A stretch of 64,000 nt of DNA from Lutjanus erythropterus (GCA_020091685.1 CM034595.1:18523564-18587563), one strand, 5' to 3'; numbered from the stretch's first letter, positions 46,714 through 58,773 are shown. Translations and numbers: made by a program. The notes: generated by a model from the sequence alone, not told the origin.

Positions 46714-46934
46714 TTAAAGGCCCAGTGTGTAAGATTTGGAATGAAGTATAACATTTAGAATTATGTTTTCAACTGAAAATAAGAATCATTTTGTTTTCAT
46801 TACCTTAGAATGAGGCCAAAGTTGTCATGTTGCACCACTATGTTTCTACAGTAGCCCAGAACAAACAAACCAAACACTGCTTTCTAGATCACACGCTGAT
46901 AGATGCCACTAAATCTTCCAAACTGGTCCTTTAA
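46714..46934 (+). mobile_element. Complete 221-bp TTAA-flanked MITE
   Basis: The left end TTAAAGGCCCAGTGTGTAAG and the reverse complement of the right end, TTAAAGGACCAGTTTGGAAG, agree at most positions and both continue into ATTT. TTAA at both outer edges suggests a piggyBac-like target, which is inference. Internal words CACCACTATGTTTCTACAGT and GATGCCACTAAATC identify the same family as 57188-57514. There is no coding capacity. A hAT element sits directly against its right end. Confidence 0.75.
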
Positions 46935-46936
46935 TG

Positions 46937-47404
46937 CAGTGGTTTTCATACTTTTTGTGCCCAAAACAAACCAAATGGCAAGCCAAAATCTTAAGGCAGA
47001 CCTGTATTCATATCTGCACAAAATAGATTCTATAACCAAACAAACGAACAGAGGCAATGGGTACTAGCCAATCAGAAGCAGAGTTGCTGGAGTGCAGAGG
47101 GGGGGAAAAAAGGCTTCAATCAGTCAGGGCCTTTGATGTGCCACACTTTAATAATTCCCACCATCAAGTAACTGCATGAACAGCAAAAAACTTGATGAAA
47201 GGTTTTTAGTGGATTTTTATTTATGGTGTAATTTGCCTCTGTATTTGGAAATGAGTGTGTGCAAAGTAGTGATATAGTAGGTTAAAAGTTCATTCATAAC
47301 TTTATGTATCATTATATATTGCAATAATAATATATGATTGTCACACACATGAACTTGCCTCACAGCACACCAGTGTGCCTTGGCACACCATTTGGGAACT
47401 ACTG
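46937..47404. mobile_element. hAT-type MITE, 468 bp, nested against the TTAA MITE
   Basis: The ends CAGTGGTTTTCATA and TTTGGGAACTACTG are imperfect inverted repeats of the CAGTGGTTCTCAAA type. Flanking 8-mers CTTTAATG (46929-46936) and CTTTAACC (47405-47412) share six bases, and the left one comes from the end of the TTAA MITE. The hAT copy therefore inserted after the TTAA MITE. No transposase frame is present. Confidence 0.7.
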
Positions 47405-47412
47405 CTTTAACC

Positions 47413-48734
47413 TATGCAGTAATAAACACAGGTTTAATATTACTGCCTTGTTAGTGTGGTAGTGTAGTTTGAAAGATAATGAAAGACATATGAATGAATA
47501 CATAACTGGAGTAGAGGAATAGATAAATTATCCAGAAAGCACTCAGAGGGAACCTCCTCTAAGACTGCGTTGGTTGTAGCACCAATTATAGGCTAAACAG
47601 CATCATATTTTGTAGGACATAAGTTGATATGAGCACATCATGTTCATTTAGTAACACTGGCACAGGTATAGTGATGAAAATGTGTTTCTTCAAGAATTCA
47701 GATCCACACAGAAAAATGCCTCCAGGCCTCTCAATTTACTAGTTACAAGCAAAAGTTTATCGCTGGCTGACACATACCAAAAAAGCAACCCGTACTTTTA
47801 TGACTTTATTGATACTGCTAATGAAGTTTTTGAGAAATCCTGCTAACTAACAGACAAACAAACAGGATTAGAGATGAAATAATCTGTATCACATCTGGAA
47901 TGGAACATATTTTCATTCAGTTTGCTGGTGGCTCACAGACTCAAAAATAAACCTGTGAATGAAACTCTTTTCTTGTCTGACTTTGTTTTTGATTTTTCTC
48001 TCTGTCACTGAGCTCAGTTTGATAGTTGCAATTCTTATTTTAGCTTTGTGTCAATGGCCATTTGATTCATAACATTTAGTCTTGTCTCAATCTAGTTTGT
48101 GAGCCAAGAGATTTGAGTCCTTAACCCTCACATAGTATAAGTAAATCTGTTCTGGTCTCTCAGTGTAGACATTTAAACAGCTGATTTAAACGTCACCATC
48201 AGACTGATGGCCATGTGGTTTATCCTCAGCATTAAGGTGTCTCCCTTACAGACAATACATGCACAGTGCCATGAGTTTGTCTAACGTGCTCTTGTGTCCT
48301 CTCTCTGGTGTCCCTGTCACCATCCAGTATATGTGGTCCATTTAAGTGGGATGTCACAGATGAGTAACATAAGTATTGTGTAAATACTTAAAAAATGGAC
48401 AGAGGTGGAGGGTGGAGGAGGAGGTGAAAGGGGGTGAGGAAGGCCTGCAGAGATTGTTAATCATTGTGTGTCAGTGGGAGATATGGGGGTGGGGAAGCAG
48501 GAAATGTGAGGCATAGCCTTTGTGATGTGGTTGTGGATGAGTAGGAAAGGCAGATGCCAAAAGACATTTTCTCCTGACTTGCCTTCTGTAGCCTCTGATG
48601 GGCTGAAATTGACTTTCATAAATGTCTATAATGCTAAGACACATAGATGTCACGTCATCTAACTGCACAAAACTGTACTTGCCTCTCACTTAAACAGAAT
48701 AGTAACACTTTCTTTAAGGGATGTGCATAAGACT
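47413..48734. other. Unique non-coding sequence
   Basis: No exon, RNA or named repeat is recognised. Confidence 0.5.
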
Positions 48735-50096
48735 GTCATTTGGGTAAGTTACTCAGGAGGTGTAATAAGTTACTTTTTACTTATTATTCCGTTAAAAAGG
48801 AATAATATTACTTATTTTTTGGGAAATGTTAATTACTAACATTACTCTTTATATTACTATATTACTTTTGTACTTTGTTGGCAGTCTTGTTGTGATATTT
48901 TAACATAAAAATTCAGACTACCAAGGATAATTAACCAAACCTCAATCTGTATGACTGATTTCATTCTGTTAGTCATATGATCTAAAAAAAAAACAAGTTC
49001 AGATGAGCAAATATAAACCCCAGAATGTGTGAAAAGAAATCTAGTTTTTAAAATTCCAAAACTTGAAATTGCCTAAACTTTCAAAGAGGGGAATAAAACC
49101 ACATAAATAAAGATTGATGGATTTCAGTGTTCAACATGAAATATGCAAAAGTGATTAAATTTTGCAATTTAGTTTTTGGTTAGCTAAAAAATTATGAGGC
49201 CAGTGTGACAACAAAACAGTAAAATGGTAACTTATATATAGTTACCTAATGGACAGATAGCGGTTGACATTATTTGAAAATTTGTCATGACAACTTGACA
49301 CGATCAAGCTTAAAGAAACTGTCTACCTTTATGTTTGTGGCAGCTTTGTTTTTTATTGGTCTTTTGCATTAATTAGCCAAGGTATTCAACTAGTTTACGC
49401 CCAGCAGGACTTAATGAACAGCGGCTGCAGTCTACACATGCAGATGCAGATGCAGATACAGATCTGTGAGTTTGTTTTTTTGCTTGGACTGGAAAACAAT
49501 TTTAGGGATAGAAGTCGCTGCAATCATGTGTGATTGATGTTGAGGACAATGAGTCTCTTGTTGATAATGACGGTGCAACCAAGGACAGAGGGTAAGTATT
49601 TCTTGAATTCTGCATTGTGTTTTTTCTTTAGATATATTATGAAATTGCATGTGTTAAAGCAACTGCTTTTCATGTCACGGTATCGGTTGTGGGTTATCAG
49701 AATACTTTTATGTGTAGGAGTTTCAGTACATGAGGACAGTATCACATCAATATCCAATGCTGGTGTTATTGTCGGTGCATCTCTAACCTCAATTAAAAAC
49801 CATTTGGATCAGTCATAAAGGTGGTATTAAATGTTATAACGCCAGTTTGATGACAGAGTACAATACAAATGGGTATTTAGCTTACAGAGTTACCTAATCA
49901 ACAGATAGCAGTTAGCTAGTTTACTTGTTGCTTCAGGAGATTTTGGCCATCTTTCTACAGTGAGACGTGTATTTTTCCACAGCCAACTGCTGGTGGTAAA
50001 GCCACCATACGCTGCCATCTCTGCAAGTATTTCACCCAGAAGTATGAATCTAGTGTTCTTGCAGGCTTTGGGCTTTCACTTTTTTGTTTTGTCTGA
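48735..50096 (+). mobile_element. Possible decayed hAT-like transposon
   Basis: The left part (48735-48880) repeats TAAGTTACT/AGTTACTTTTTACTT words that resemble termini of fish hAT elements starting GTTGGGCAAGTTACT. At 49983-50096 a 37-codon frame follows TTTTTCCACAG and contains GGKATIRCHLCKYFTQK, reminiscent of the CxxC part of a BED zinc finger. An imperfect direct repeat (GTTACCTAAT-ACAGATAGC) lies at 49241-49266 and 49889-49914. No catalytic domain was found and the right end is not located, so identity is tentative. Confidence 0.35.
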
Positions 50097-50926
50097 GATT
50101 CCAAATATCACAGTAACCTAAGTCCAGTGATGGTAATTTAGATGGTAGAGGCACAAGTTACTGTATTAACTGCATTAACAGTCAGAAATGTCTGAATTCA
50201 TACCACCTTAATTAATTAAAGTGCTCAGTGTGCTCAGCTGGTAACACAGAAGAACAACAAAAACTCTGGGGGGGCATAAAACCCAGTTCCCCCCTATAAA
50301 TGACACCTATGCATATAATCCGCCATCCTCCCTTTTTAAAAGGGGGAAAGGAAAACCAAATATTGATAAATCTGAATTCAGTCATTTATTTCTTTCCTCC
50401 CTGTATATGATCCTTTCCACCTAATTTTCATCTTACGCCCATTTTATTCAGGAGAGATCCGATAAAATAGCTACTGGATCACGGATCCTATGGGTATGAG
50501 ATGCAGCCTTTAATCATACTCATGTTAAAGAGATTATCTGCAGTAAGCAGTGTATATCTATCTCTCTGTTATCTAACATTACCCCACTTAGCATGCCGAT
50601 TCACACAAAAGGATCTGATTAATATGGAAAGTGACATCCATAATGCTGCACTGCGTTGCAAGCAGTGGAAATTTACACTAAAACTAGCTCTCGGTATCTA
50701 CCTCGTAAGCCATATGGTAATAGGAGTTGATTGGGATTGATATGCTGGTGCAGCTTGTATACAACCTAAAACCTGTCTGGTCTTATGTGATTCCATTTTT
50801 TAAAAAAGCCACGGAAATGGCACCAAAACAAAACTTTACACCTGGATGTGGGCACGGCTGTGTCACATTTCGGCTGCATTGTGGCCCTTGGAGCTGATCG
50901 CAGCCATTCTAGTTAAGGTCTGTGAT
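50097..50926. other. Unique or unrecognised sequence
   Basis: Open frame 50501-50740 has no recognisable domain. CpG density rises from about 50820. Nothing is firmly identified. Confidence 0.45.
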
Positions 50927-50958
50927 TCCACCAGAAGCACTGCAGCACTTCTGGTGGA
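50927..50958. repeat. 32-bp hairpin with 11-bp perfect arms
   Basis: TCCACCAGAAG (50927-50937) pairs exactly with CTTCTGGTGGA (50948-50958) around a CACTGCAGCA loop. It lies in a CpG-richer block (50820-51075) that may be a transposon fragment or a conserved element. Confidence 0.65.
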
Positions 50959-51269
50959 TCTCTGCTCTGCTCCGAGACAAGATTTTCAAAGTGAGGAGAC
51001 AGATGTCCTGGCTCGAGATGTGAAAGCGCGGAAGTCCGCAATATACGGAGACAGCAGGACGTCTCTAAAACAGCTTCATGTGGACATGTGGTTTATTTTA
51101 CATTAACGCCTGCAAAAACCAATACAATAAATGTGTGATGAAAAATGTCACACTGTACTTAGAAAAATTAAAAATAAAAATGACATTCTGCCATTACATT
51201 GTTAATCACTCTACAGTATAATTTACGCCATCTTGCCAGCTTGTACCTGAATGTCCACATTGTAACAAA
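50959..51269. other. CpG-richer block then AT-rich sequence
   Basis: The 50846-51106 open frame has no recognised domain. Beyond 51100 the sequence becomes AT-rich and unremarkable. Confidence 0.45.
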
Positions 51270-51990
51270 ATTCATATTTTATCATTGTCACTCATAACAT
51301 TGCACTAAGGAGTTACCATAGACAGTACAATAAGTGTACAGAGCTTCTGGGTCTGAAAAGTAAAGTCCTCCAGCTCCACTGGCTGCAAAAGGAAATACAA
51401 TAGTTTGGAAAAAATGACTCTACCTCTCACTTGATTTATGACCTCAATAAACTGTTTATGTTCTCAATCACTAGTTTCGAGTCTTCCTCTATACTGTATG
51501 ATGTTAATTTTGTAAATGATGATCCCATGTAGAGTAAAATACACAATAAAGCAGGGTATGCTTTTGGGCGGTGCTACTGTGTGATTGACAGGTCATTCAC
51601 AATAAGTGCAGTGTAGCAAACAGGGCTCACGAAATTCAGATCAGCTCTTCAGGCTGAACGGTATTGATCAAATATAAATCAAGATTGTTACTTTCTATTT
51701 CTCACTTAAAATGTTATCAGAAACAATTCAGTGTACTGTTTAGCTGTAATACAAGAAAGATGGTGAACTGATTGCCTCTACGTTACTGGTTTCCAGTGGA
51801 ACCTTCCAAAACTCACATCAAACTGTAAAACAAGGCAATATTGTTACTATAGTGCCTATTTCTCGCTGAAAATGTTTTCAGAAAACATATTGTAGTCTAC
51901 CATTTAGTTGTAATATGGGAAAAATTGCATCCAGGCAGGCCACACTTATTTTCTGCTGAACGGACGAGCCAAAAACAAGCACACCCAAAT
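51270..51990 (+). mobile_element. Old dispersed repeat with internal duplication
   Basis: GGGCGGTGCTACTGTGTGAT, TGACAGGTCATTCACAATAA and CAGCTCTTCAGGCTGAACGG are words I recognise from an abundant fish repeat. An 80-90 bp unit beginning ATTGTTACT and containing TATTTCTC and AAAATGTT-TCAGAAA occurs at 51684-51763 and again at 51840-51930, 156 bp apart. No coding frame is present. Boundaries are approximate. Confidence 0.55.
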
Positions 51991-52439
51991 TGCAGAACGT
52001 ACCCCACCAGCTCCATGCTCTTGTTAGTTATATGCATTGCATGGTTTAAAAAAAAAAGACCCCTATAATGCCAAACTCAAGGCTTCACTTGGTGGTGCTA
52101 CCAATTATTCTATTCTGTATAAGAATTAAAAACCCCATCTAAACCTGAGTGTGTCTGGTTCTAACATCAGGGCCTAACATCAGTTACATGAGATTAAGAT
52201 GCAGAGATGAGGATGGAGGTTCAGCATCTCATTTACTGTAATATACAAAGTTTCTTTACATGAGGCCTGAAGTCAAAAGTGGGAATGTCAGTGAAAGACA
52301 AGCATTTGCTCTGTACGAGGCATTACGGTGTAAAGGAAGAGAAAATATGAGCGGAAAAAGAGAGAAAAATGGAACCTTAATCACTCACTCATTTCTCTCT
52401 CGTATTCCCCCCTCTCTCCTTCTTTTTCTGTATGCCTTC
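51991..52439. other. Unique non-coding sequence
   Basis: Nothing recognised. Confidence 0.5.
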
Positions 52440-52640
52440 GGAGATGCTTTAGTCACTATAATCCGCTGAGCGTTGCTTTAATCACATCTTCGTGGGTCTC
52501 CACTTTTTAATTAAGGCCCGTGTTTCAGCTCATTTCACTGCGCATATTTAGCGAGCCGGTGGGATGCCGAGGCATTCATCAGAAGGATAGTCTGACAGAA
52601 CAGCATCAGGCCGCTCCTGAGCACGGATTTTAAAGACACT
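52440..52640. promoter_or_regulatory. Candidate conserved non-coding element A
   Basis: Repeat-free, CpG-containing sequence with TTTTTAATTAAGG near 52505-52517. It is the first of three such blocks within 1.1 kb. Conservation is not tested. Confidence 0.25.
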
Positions 52641-52671
52641 GATTGGGTTTTGAACCAGGGGAAGATGAAGG

Positions 52672-52692
52672 CACACACACACACACACACAC
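52672..52692. repeat. (CA)10 microsatellite
   Basis: Pure CA tract. Confidence 0.95.
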
Positions 52693-52829
52693 GATTACAG
52701 ACACAAAAAGATCACTGCATATCCTCTTATTGAAACATATTCCACAGGACGCATATCGTTTTCTTACCCATTCTTACATACACAATGCATTGAGTGCAGA
52801 AGTAAAGGGCACCTCTGACTCTTGGCTCT

Positions 52830-53040
52830 TTTAAACAAGCCAATTAAATATTTTCTCCAAAAATCAATCTCTCTGGATAACATAACCTCGCCATAATTGC
52901 TTTTTGTGCCTAATTTGAAATTGTTTTTTAAATAAAATGTTATTACTTTAATTACTGCCTGCCTCTCTATGTACCTTGCGTATCTAAATTTCAAATGAAA
53001 TATGCATCTCTTTCTGCTGCACACAGAGCTGTGGCATCAA
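52830..53040. promoter_or_regulatory. Candidate conserved non-coding element B
   Basis: Contains CCAATTAAAT, CATAATTGC, TTTAATTAC and AAATATGCAT homeodomain/POU-type strings with no simple repeats. Function is inference. Confidence 0.25.
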
Positions 53041-53226
53041 ATGTTTTTATAGCAAAAGTTAGATTGACACACACACAAAAACACATAGACGTGACTCTGC
53101 AAGCATATGCATCTGCACAAACATGATCTAAGACTTACATTATTTCCCTAACTTATTCCCAGAATTCCATATTGCTCTCTTATTCCCTTATACTCACAGT
53201 TCCCTTTTAGTCTCTTTATCTTTCTG

Positions 53227-53262
<36 letters not shown>
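53227..53262. repeat. (TC)7(AC)11 microsatellite
   Basis: TC tract joined to an AC tract. Confidence 0.95.
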
Positions 53263-53263
<1 letters not shown>

Positions 53264-53299
53264 TCTCCACCCATTGCTCCATCAGTGATCATCACACAG

Positions 53300-53560
53300 T
53301 CTTCCATTAACTTCGCAGCAAGCGGTTTTCCATCTCCCTCAGATTGCTCTTGTTTGTCATCCTAAGCTCTGCCTTCAATCATGTTTGCCCACGCCTTTAC
53401 AGCACATTGCCCATTTAATTGGATTGAGAACCCCGTTTTGAATATGTAAGAGCAGGAGCTGCATAATAATCAGAAATATTCAAATGAAGGACAGTGCTAT
53501 TAATTGACATTTCTCGATGTGTTGGTAAGGACAGAGTCGTTTTTTACGGAGGGTTAACAA
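53300..53560. promoter_or_regulatory. Candidate conserved non-coding element C
   Basis: TTTAATTGG (53414-53422), GCATAATAATC (53461-53471), ATTCAAATGA (about 53478-53487) and TAATTGACA (53501-53509) are homeodomain- and SOX-like strings in a repeat-free block. It looks like a developmental enhancer; that is inference. Confidence 0.3.
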
Positions 53561-55663
53561 TGATGTTGGCTTTGTAAGAGGTTTGTTACAGAGTAAAATC
53601 ACATGAAAAAAAATCAGAATTTTCTCTTAATCTTAATTGGAATCTACCACAGGACTTGTGTAGTCACATCTCTTATCACTGTATCATATCAAATTATAAA
53701 CATTATTATATGGCTAAATGAAAATCTCCTTTTATACACAGTTTTAAAAGGGCAACATTTTTGTGAGTGTATTTTAATACATTTAACTCTCCCTTTGAGC
53801 ACATGCAGTCAGGACCAAACCTCATAATAAAGTGACGTGTTCCTATTAACACATCTTCAACACCTTAAAATGCAACATGAGATGAGATCAAGCATTATTG
53901 ATCGATGTGAGCACACCAGGTCATTGCTGCAGAAATAGAAAATGAACACAAGAGGGAGAAAAATAGATATATGAATACAATAGACTATAGACTATAAAAT
54001 AAATAGAAAAGAGCAATATATTAGAAAAACAGAACAATACTTACAATTGTAGCGTTATAGTGAGTATATAACTGTTAGTAATAACAGACTATGTTGACTA
54101 TGTGGCTGAAAAATATGAGAAGTGTGTGGTTACTTGCAGATATAGATTAACAGTTGCGGTTAACATATCACTTCCAGCACTGACTGAAAACTTAAACCAA
54201 GAATTACTACACATAAATTAAAAAAAATAAATAAAAACCCTCACACAACAACCCACTAAAAGTGAAAAGTGTATTGATTTGAATAAAATTACTCACCAGC
54301 CTATCCCATTTTTCTCAATCTTGGTTTAAATTGCTCTGTTAATGGCTGAACGTTGACTATTGACTGTTAGTGAAGACTCAGTATTGATGTCTGTTACATC
54401 AGTGACATGTTAGAGTTGCTGGGTTTAAGGTCAGGTCCATGGAGTCAGAGTTCACACCTTAGCGGCATGAGAGCACGCTTTGCTGAATAATGAAAGAGAA
54501 CTGTCACTGTATTCACTGGAGGAGAACTAAACAGTTTCCACTAAATGACCAAAGGGTAATGGGCTGTAGCAAGGAAAAGGGTCCCATTATTTGATAAGTA
54601 AGTAGAACAGATGGATGGGTAGTAGGGTTGGCCGATTGGACAATTATACCAAGTCCATCGCCTGTTTCTTCTGTTGGGTGATCTTTTGGAGAGATTTTTG
54701 TCAGAGTGAGACCTGCTGCTCAGGGACACATTCTCATTCAGAAGCACTGTACACACCCACTGAGCCAAAGGACAAGTGTCAAAATCGCCTGTAAAGCCAG
54801 AATATTTTCACATCTAATGCAGTGAATTAAGGATTTATTTTAACCAAACCAACGTTGGTGATTGTTGGAACAGTGGAAGGACTAACCATGATGTATTTGG
54901 TGAGCTCCATTTTGTTTTTTGTCAAGTTGAATGAAGTATGTTTTACCTGCTCCTGCTAAAGGGTAACTTCTGCACTGTATGAGTCACTTAGGAGCGTGAC
55001 AAAGTGGCCTTGAAAATGAGAATGGCCTGATCAAGCCATCCATCCATCCATTGGTTGGTATTTTATGAGCTGGGGTGACAATGAAATGGATGGATGAACA
55101 GGATGACAGATAGATAGCTTTTTCTGAATAGAATGCATGGATACAATCTTTTTCCATATTCTTTTGAACTGCCAATTGACTGACGGCATCGAAGGCTGTA
55201 CGTTTGTTTCAACCCTACCCAGTCAGCATCACAAGGAGCTGATGTCTGAGAAGGAAGAAGCTGCAATGCTTGGATCTTTCCCATGTGTTTTGAGATCAAA
55301 CACCTTTTAATGGTGATTAGAGCTTCAGGTTGTAACGAGACCACATGCGTAGACCTTGAGGGGGATATGTATGTCTGTATGAACACCTGCTGTCTGTTGC
55401 TGTAATTAAAGAATATTAAATGCGCCTTTTTGTCAAGCAGTCTTCTGCATGAGGAGAACCTTGGAATGTATTGATACAGAGGGAAGACAGTTGGAGTGAG
55501 GAAACCAGAGAAACAGATAAAGGGAACGCTGCTGTGAGAAGCAGGGATGGCAAGAGCTCAAACGGAAAGAGAATACAGACAGCATAAAGCAGTGACTTAT
55601 AACAAAGTGACAGAGTTCAAAGCAAGGCCGAGTCCTCTTGTCTCCTCATTGCTTTTGCTATGC
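53561..55663. other. AT-rich unique non-coding sequence
   Basis: TAGGGTTGGCCGATTGGACA near 54623 resembles the start of a common vertebrate repeat, but no further copy supports it. No exon or RNA is recognised. Confidence 0.5.
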
Positions 55664-55668
55664 GCACA

Positions 55669-55716
<48 letters not shown>
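55664..55716. repeat. (CA)n microsatellite
   Basis: CA tract with one TA interruption; pure from about 55676. Confidence 0.97.
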
Positions 55717-55718
<2 letters not shown>

Positions 55719-56359
55719 GGCTGACAGAGAAAAGGGTGATTCCATTTCTTTGAGCTGACATAAAGATCAGTGTTCTGTGGCCCAGGGGGCCTACTGAGCG
55801 CGCTCACTGTCGACTCCGACACTTCTCGACACTGCTGCCTCGGGGACAAGAAGACCTCGTCTAATGTGCTCACATGCTCACACGCACACACAAACACACA
55901 CGTGCACACACACAGGCGTGAAAAACCACAAAGATTTCTGTATGCATGTGTGCTTCAATCTACTTTGTAGAGTGTGTGCACCTGTGCATGAGACTTGCAA
56001 ACTCAAGCTTAAGAATGTGCGTGTCCGTCTACGCTCGGGTGTGTGTGACACTGCCCTTCTGCCTCATCAGTAAATGCCAGCGAGGACCAATGTGTCAGTA
56101 TTATGTGCAAATGCCAGTCATGATAAGGGTGGAAGGGCAATTACCACTACAGGGCTCTGGACTTAGACAGCTTGTGGCTTTTGTAAAATAAAAATGACTT
56201 GAATACATTAAAAGAAACATTTCGTTTTTTATTAATCCCAGATCCTCTTCAGTACTCTAAGTGCTTTTAAGTGCTTTGCATCCTCATTCCTATATGAGCT
56301 ACAGAGTCACCAAATCAAAATTATTTCATAAGCAGACTGTGAAACCAGGATAAAGGACT
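55717..56359. other. Unique sequence with a CpG-rich core
   Basis: The segment 55785-55862 contains GAGCGCGCTC, GTCGACTCCGAC and CTCGGGGAC, making it much denser in CpG than its surroundings. It might be a conserved element or exon, but no domain is seen. Short CA tracts follow to 55915. Confidence 0.4.
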
Positions 56360-56578
56360 ATTTGACTGTTTGAATACTGTTCATTAATTGTTTGATGTGA
56401 TTTGCTGTTTGATTTAAGTAAGTTGCTTGTTTTTTATATGAAGTCAGTTGTTTCCTCATTTATGTAAAACTTTTTATGCCACTGTCTTGGTCGGGACTCC
56501 TGTGAAAACGGGATTCTGAATTTCAATGTAAATATTCCTGATGATTAAAAAAAAAGTTAAATAAAACAAAATAAAATG
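56360..56578 (+). mobile_element. 3' tail of a non-LTR retrotransposon (LINE)
   Basis: TATGCCACTGTCTTGGTCGG, GACTCCTGTGAAAACGGGAT, TTCTGAATTTCAATG and a final GTTAAATAAAACAAAATAAA are arranged as in the conserved 3' end of fish LINEs. The copy is 5'-truncated, as usual for such elements. Confidence 0.65.
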
Positions 56579-57187
56579 GAAATGTACAGAAAAACTGACT
56601 TCATTTACTAAAAGGTAAGGCTGATTTGACTATTGTGACCTTGTGAGTGAAACACACACCTCCTGTTAGGCGGAGAAGCAGCATTCAGGCCCTATAATTG
56701 CAAGCCTTCACCTTACTGAGTGCCCTTGAGAAGACACCAGATCTCTACTAGTGTCAGGGTCTGTAGGTAAGTTTGATATATGAATGCCCTGAGAGGATTT
56801 TTCAACATTACTGTGATTCTTCTATATTTGCAAAAGCTGCTGCACTGAGGCAGAATGGGAAATCAGGTTTGTTGGAGCTGCGATTGAAAATGTAAGTTTG
56901 AAAAAAATGTACACCCCATGTATAAAAGCTTAAAAAGCTTTTCATTGATTCCAATCTGCTACCAATTTGAATCCAGCTTTGAGAGAGATTTGCTTTTATC
57001 TGCAAATATTTAAGATCAGATTTCCCCAGTGAGTAATGTGACAGGACCTTTGATTTTTTATTACCACAAGGGCACTGCGCAACACAAATCTGTTTCCAGT
57101 GGGAGTTTTCTGTAAAGTTTGATCTCATTATAAAAAGCCATACATCCAGTCAAAGGTCACTGCTTGTCATGAAAAATGTAAAATGCT
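56579..57187. other. Unique non-coding sequence
   Basis: Nothing recognised. Confidence 0.55.
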
Positions 57188-57514
57188 TTAAGGTCCAGGG
57201 TGTAAGATTCAGAATGATTTATTGGCGGAAAATGGCTGAAATTGAATATAATATTTATAAGTATGTTTTCATTAGTGTATAATCACCTGAAAAGACGAAT
57301 CATTGTTACTAATAAGAATGAGGGTTCATATCTAAAGAGGGTTTGGGTCCAGCGGAGTCATGTTGCACAGCCATGTTTCTGCAGTAAGCCAAGAATGGAC
57401 AAATCAAACACTGGCTCTACATACGTCCTGTTGCATTTGCAGGGAGGGTGAGGCAAGTTGCTTGCAATCTGCAAGCTCAGATAGCTAGATGCCACAACAC
57501 TTTGGTCAATTTAA
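57188..57514 (+). mobile_element. TTAA-flanked MITE, longer copy (327 bp)
   Basis: Starts TTAAGGTCCAGGGTGTAAGA and ends near TTTGGTCAATTTAA, with TTAA at both edges. Internal words ATTGAATATAATATTTATAA, AAGTATGTTTTCATTAG and GCACAGCCATGTTTCTGCAG match the family at 46714-46934 and 60916. It is more complete than the 221-bp copy and lacks coding capacity. Confidence 0.7.
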
Positions 57515-58034
57515 ACTACAGCTTCTACAAAAAGAACAACATTTTTGTCCTATTTGCTGAAACTAACTATATCGTGACAGTAATGAGACAGATGTCGTAT
57601 GTGGAAAAATTCAGGTTCTTCTGACTCCTCCCTGTGCTCCTACGGGCATTTTCAAGAATCCACATCACCTGAACGAAAAACAACCAATCAGAAAAGGCTT
57701 CCAGCAAAACATCTGGTCAAAACAATAGCTGTAGCACTGGGCCACTCAATACATGTACATCTGTAGCAAACACGATGGCGTTACTCAGTAATTAATAATT
57801 AATAATGAACCCTGTACACAGCATTTAGTAAAGTAGGGAGCGGAGCTAAAACCGACCTGTTTTCTATTTCTCTTGTTCACATAAACTGCAATCAAAATAC
57901 AGATAGTGCCTCCGCTGGGCTGAGTTTCACCACTGTCCTCCTCTAAGTTGGAGAAACTGCTTTAAGGAATTCCTGTAATGAAAAAGATAAAACTATCCTG
58001 TTGTAAATACAAGTTGTGCACTCGTGCTTTAAGT
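57515..58034 (+). mobile_element. Possible second dispersed repeat abutting the MITE
   Basis: Text such as CATTTTTGTCCTATTTGCTG and AACAACCAATCAGAAAAGGC looks like a known fish repeat, but I see no second copy here. The boundary with the MITE is near 57514. Confidence 0.35.
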
Positions 58035-58536
58035 TTCACCACATCTAAAAGAATCATTCATAAAATCTTGTAAAGACCCGTATATATGAGAAGCACTTGT
58101 ATAATGGTCATAAAAGTAGCTCATTTACAAAGTTGAAACTAGATGTTTACCTTTGAAAAGCACCGTTTGTAGGTAGTTTATTCATGAGCACATTCATCAC
58201 TCCTAGGCAATAGGCAGGGATATATATCATTCTGTTTGAAATGTCTCAGGTCAAATAACGCACATGAGCATATGAGATGCTTTTAGGCTTGTTGGTATGT
58301 GATATTTTGTTTATTAATGTTTCTTCTCAGCATGAACAAAATAGCATAATGCATAGCTTTTGAAGCTATTCATATTCAGTCTAACCTTTCTTTGAATGCA
58401 CAGTTCATACAGCAAATATATGCACATCTGCACAATACAACAGCATCTGTGGTCATGTTGGTGTATCGCTGCCTGTGCAGATTTGCATCCACCTGCATGT
58501 GTGTAAAAATTGTCTCTATGCTTATGTATTTATCTA

Positions 58537-58540
<4 letters not shown>
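58035..58540. other. Unique non-coding sequence
   Basis: Nothing recognised. Confidence 0.55.

Positions 58541-58598
<58 letters not shown>
58541..58598. repeat. (TG)29 microsatellite
   Basis: Pure TG tract; first of three alternating-strand tracts within 410 bp. Confidence 0.98.
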
Positions 58599-58602
<4 letters not shown>

Positions 58603-58728
58603 CATGCCCATAAAATGTGGATACAAATATCAAATGGGATTGGGGTCACCAGTGTAATGAGCTTTGTTGTTGTCCCCACATGGTCACTGGGTATCCTATC
58701 GGTAAAGGGCTGAACAGACGGGGACACA

Positions 58729-58736
<8 letters not shown>

Positions 58737-58770
<34 letters not shown>
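58737..58770. repeat. (CA)17 microsatellite
   Basis: Pure CA tract, opposed to the TG tracts on either side. Confidence 0.97.
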
Positions 58771-58773
<3 letters not shown>

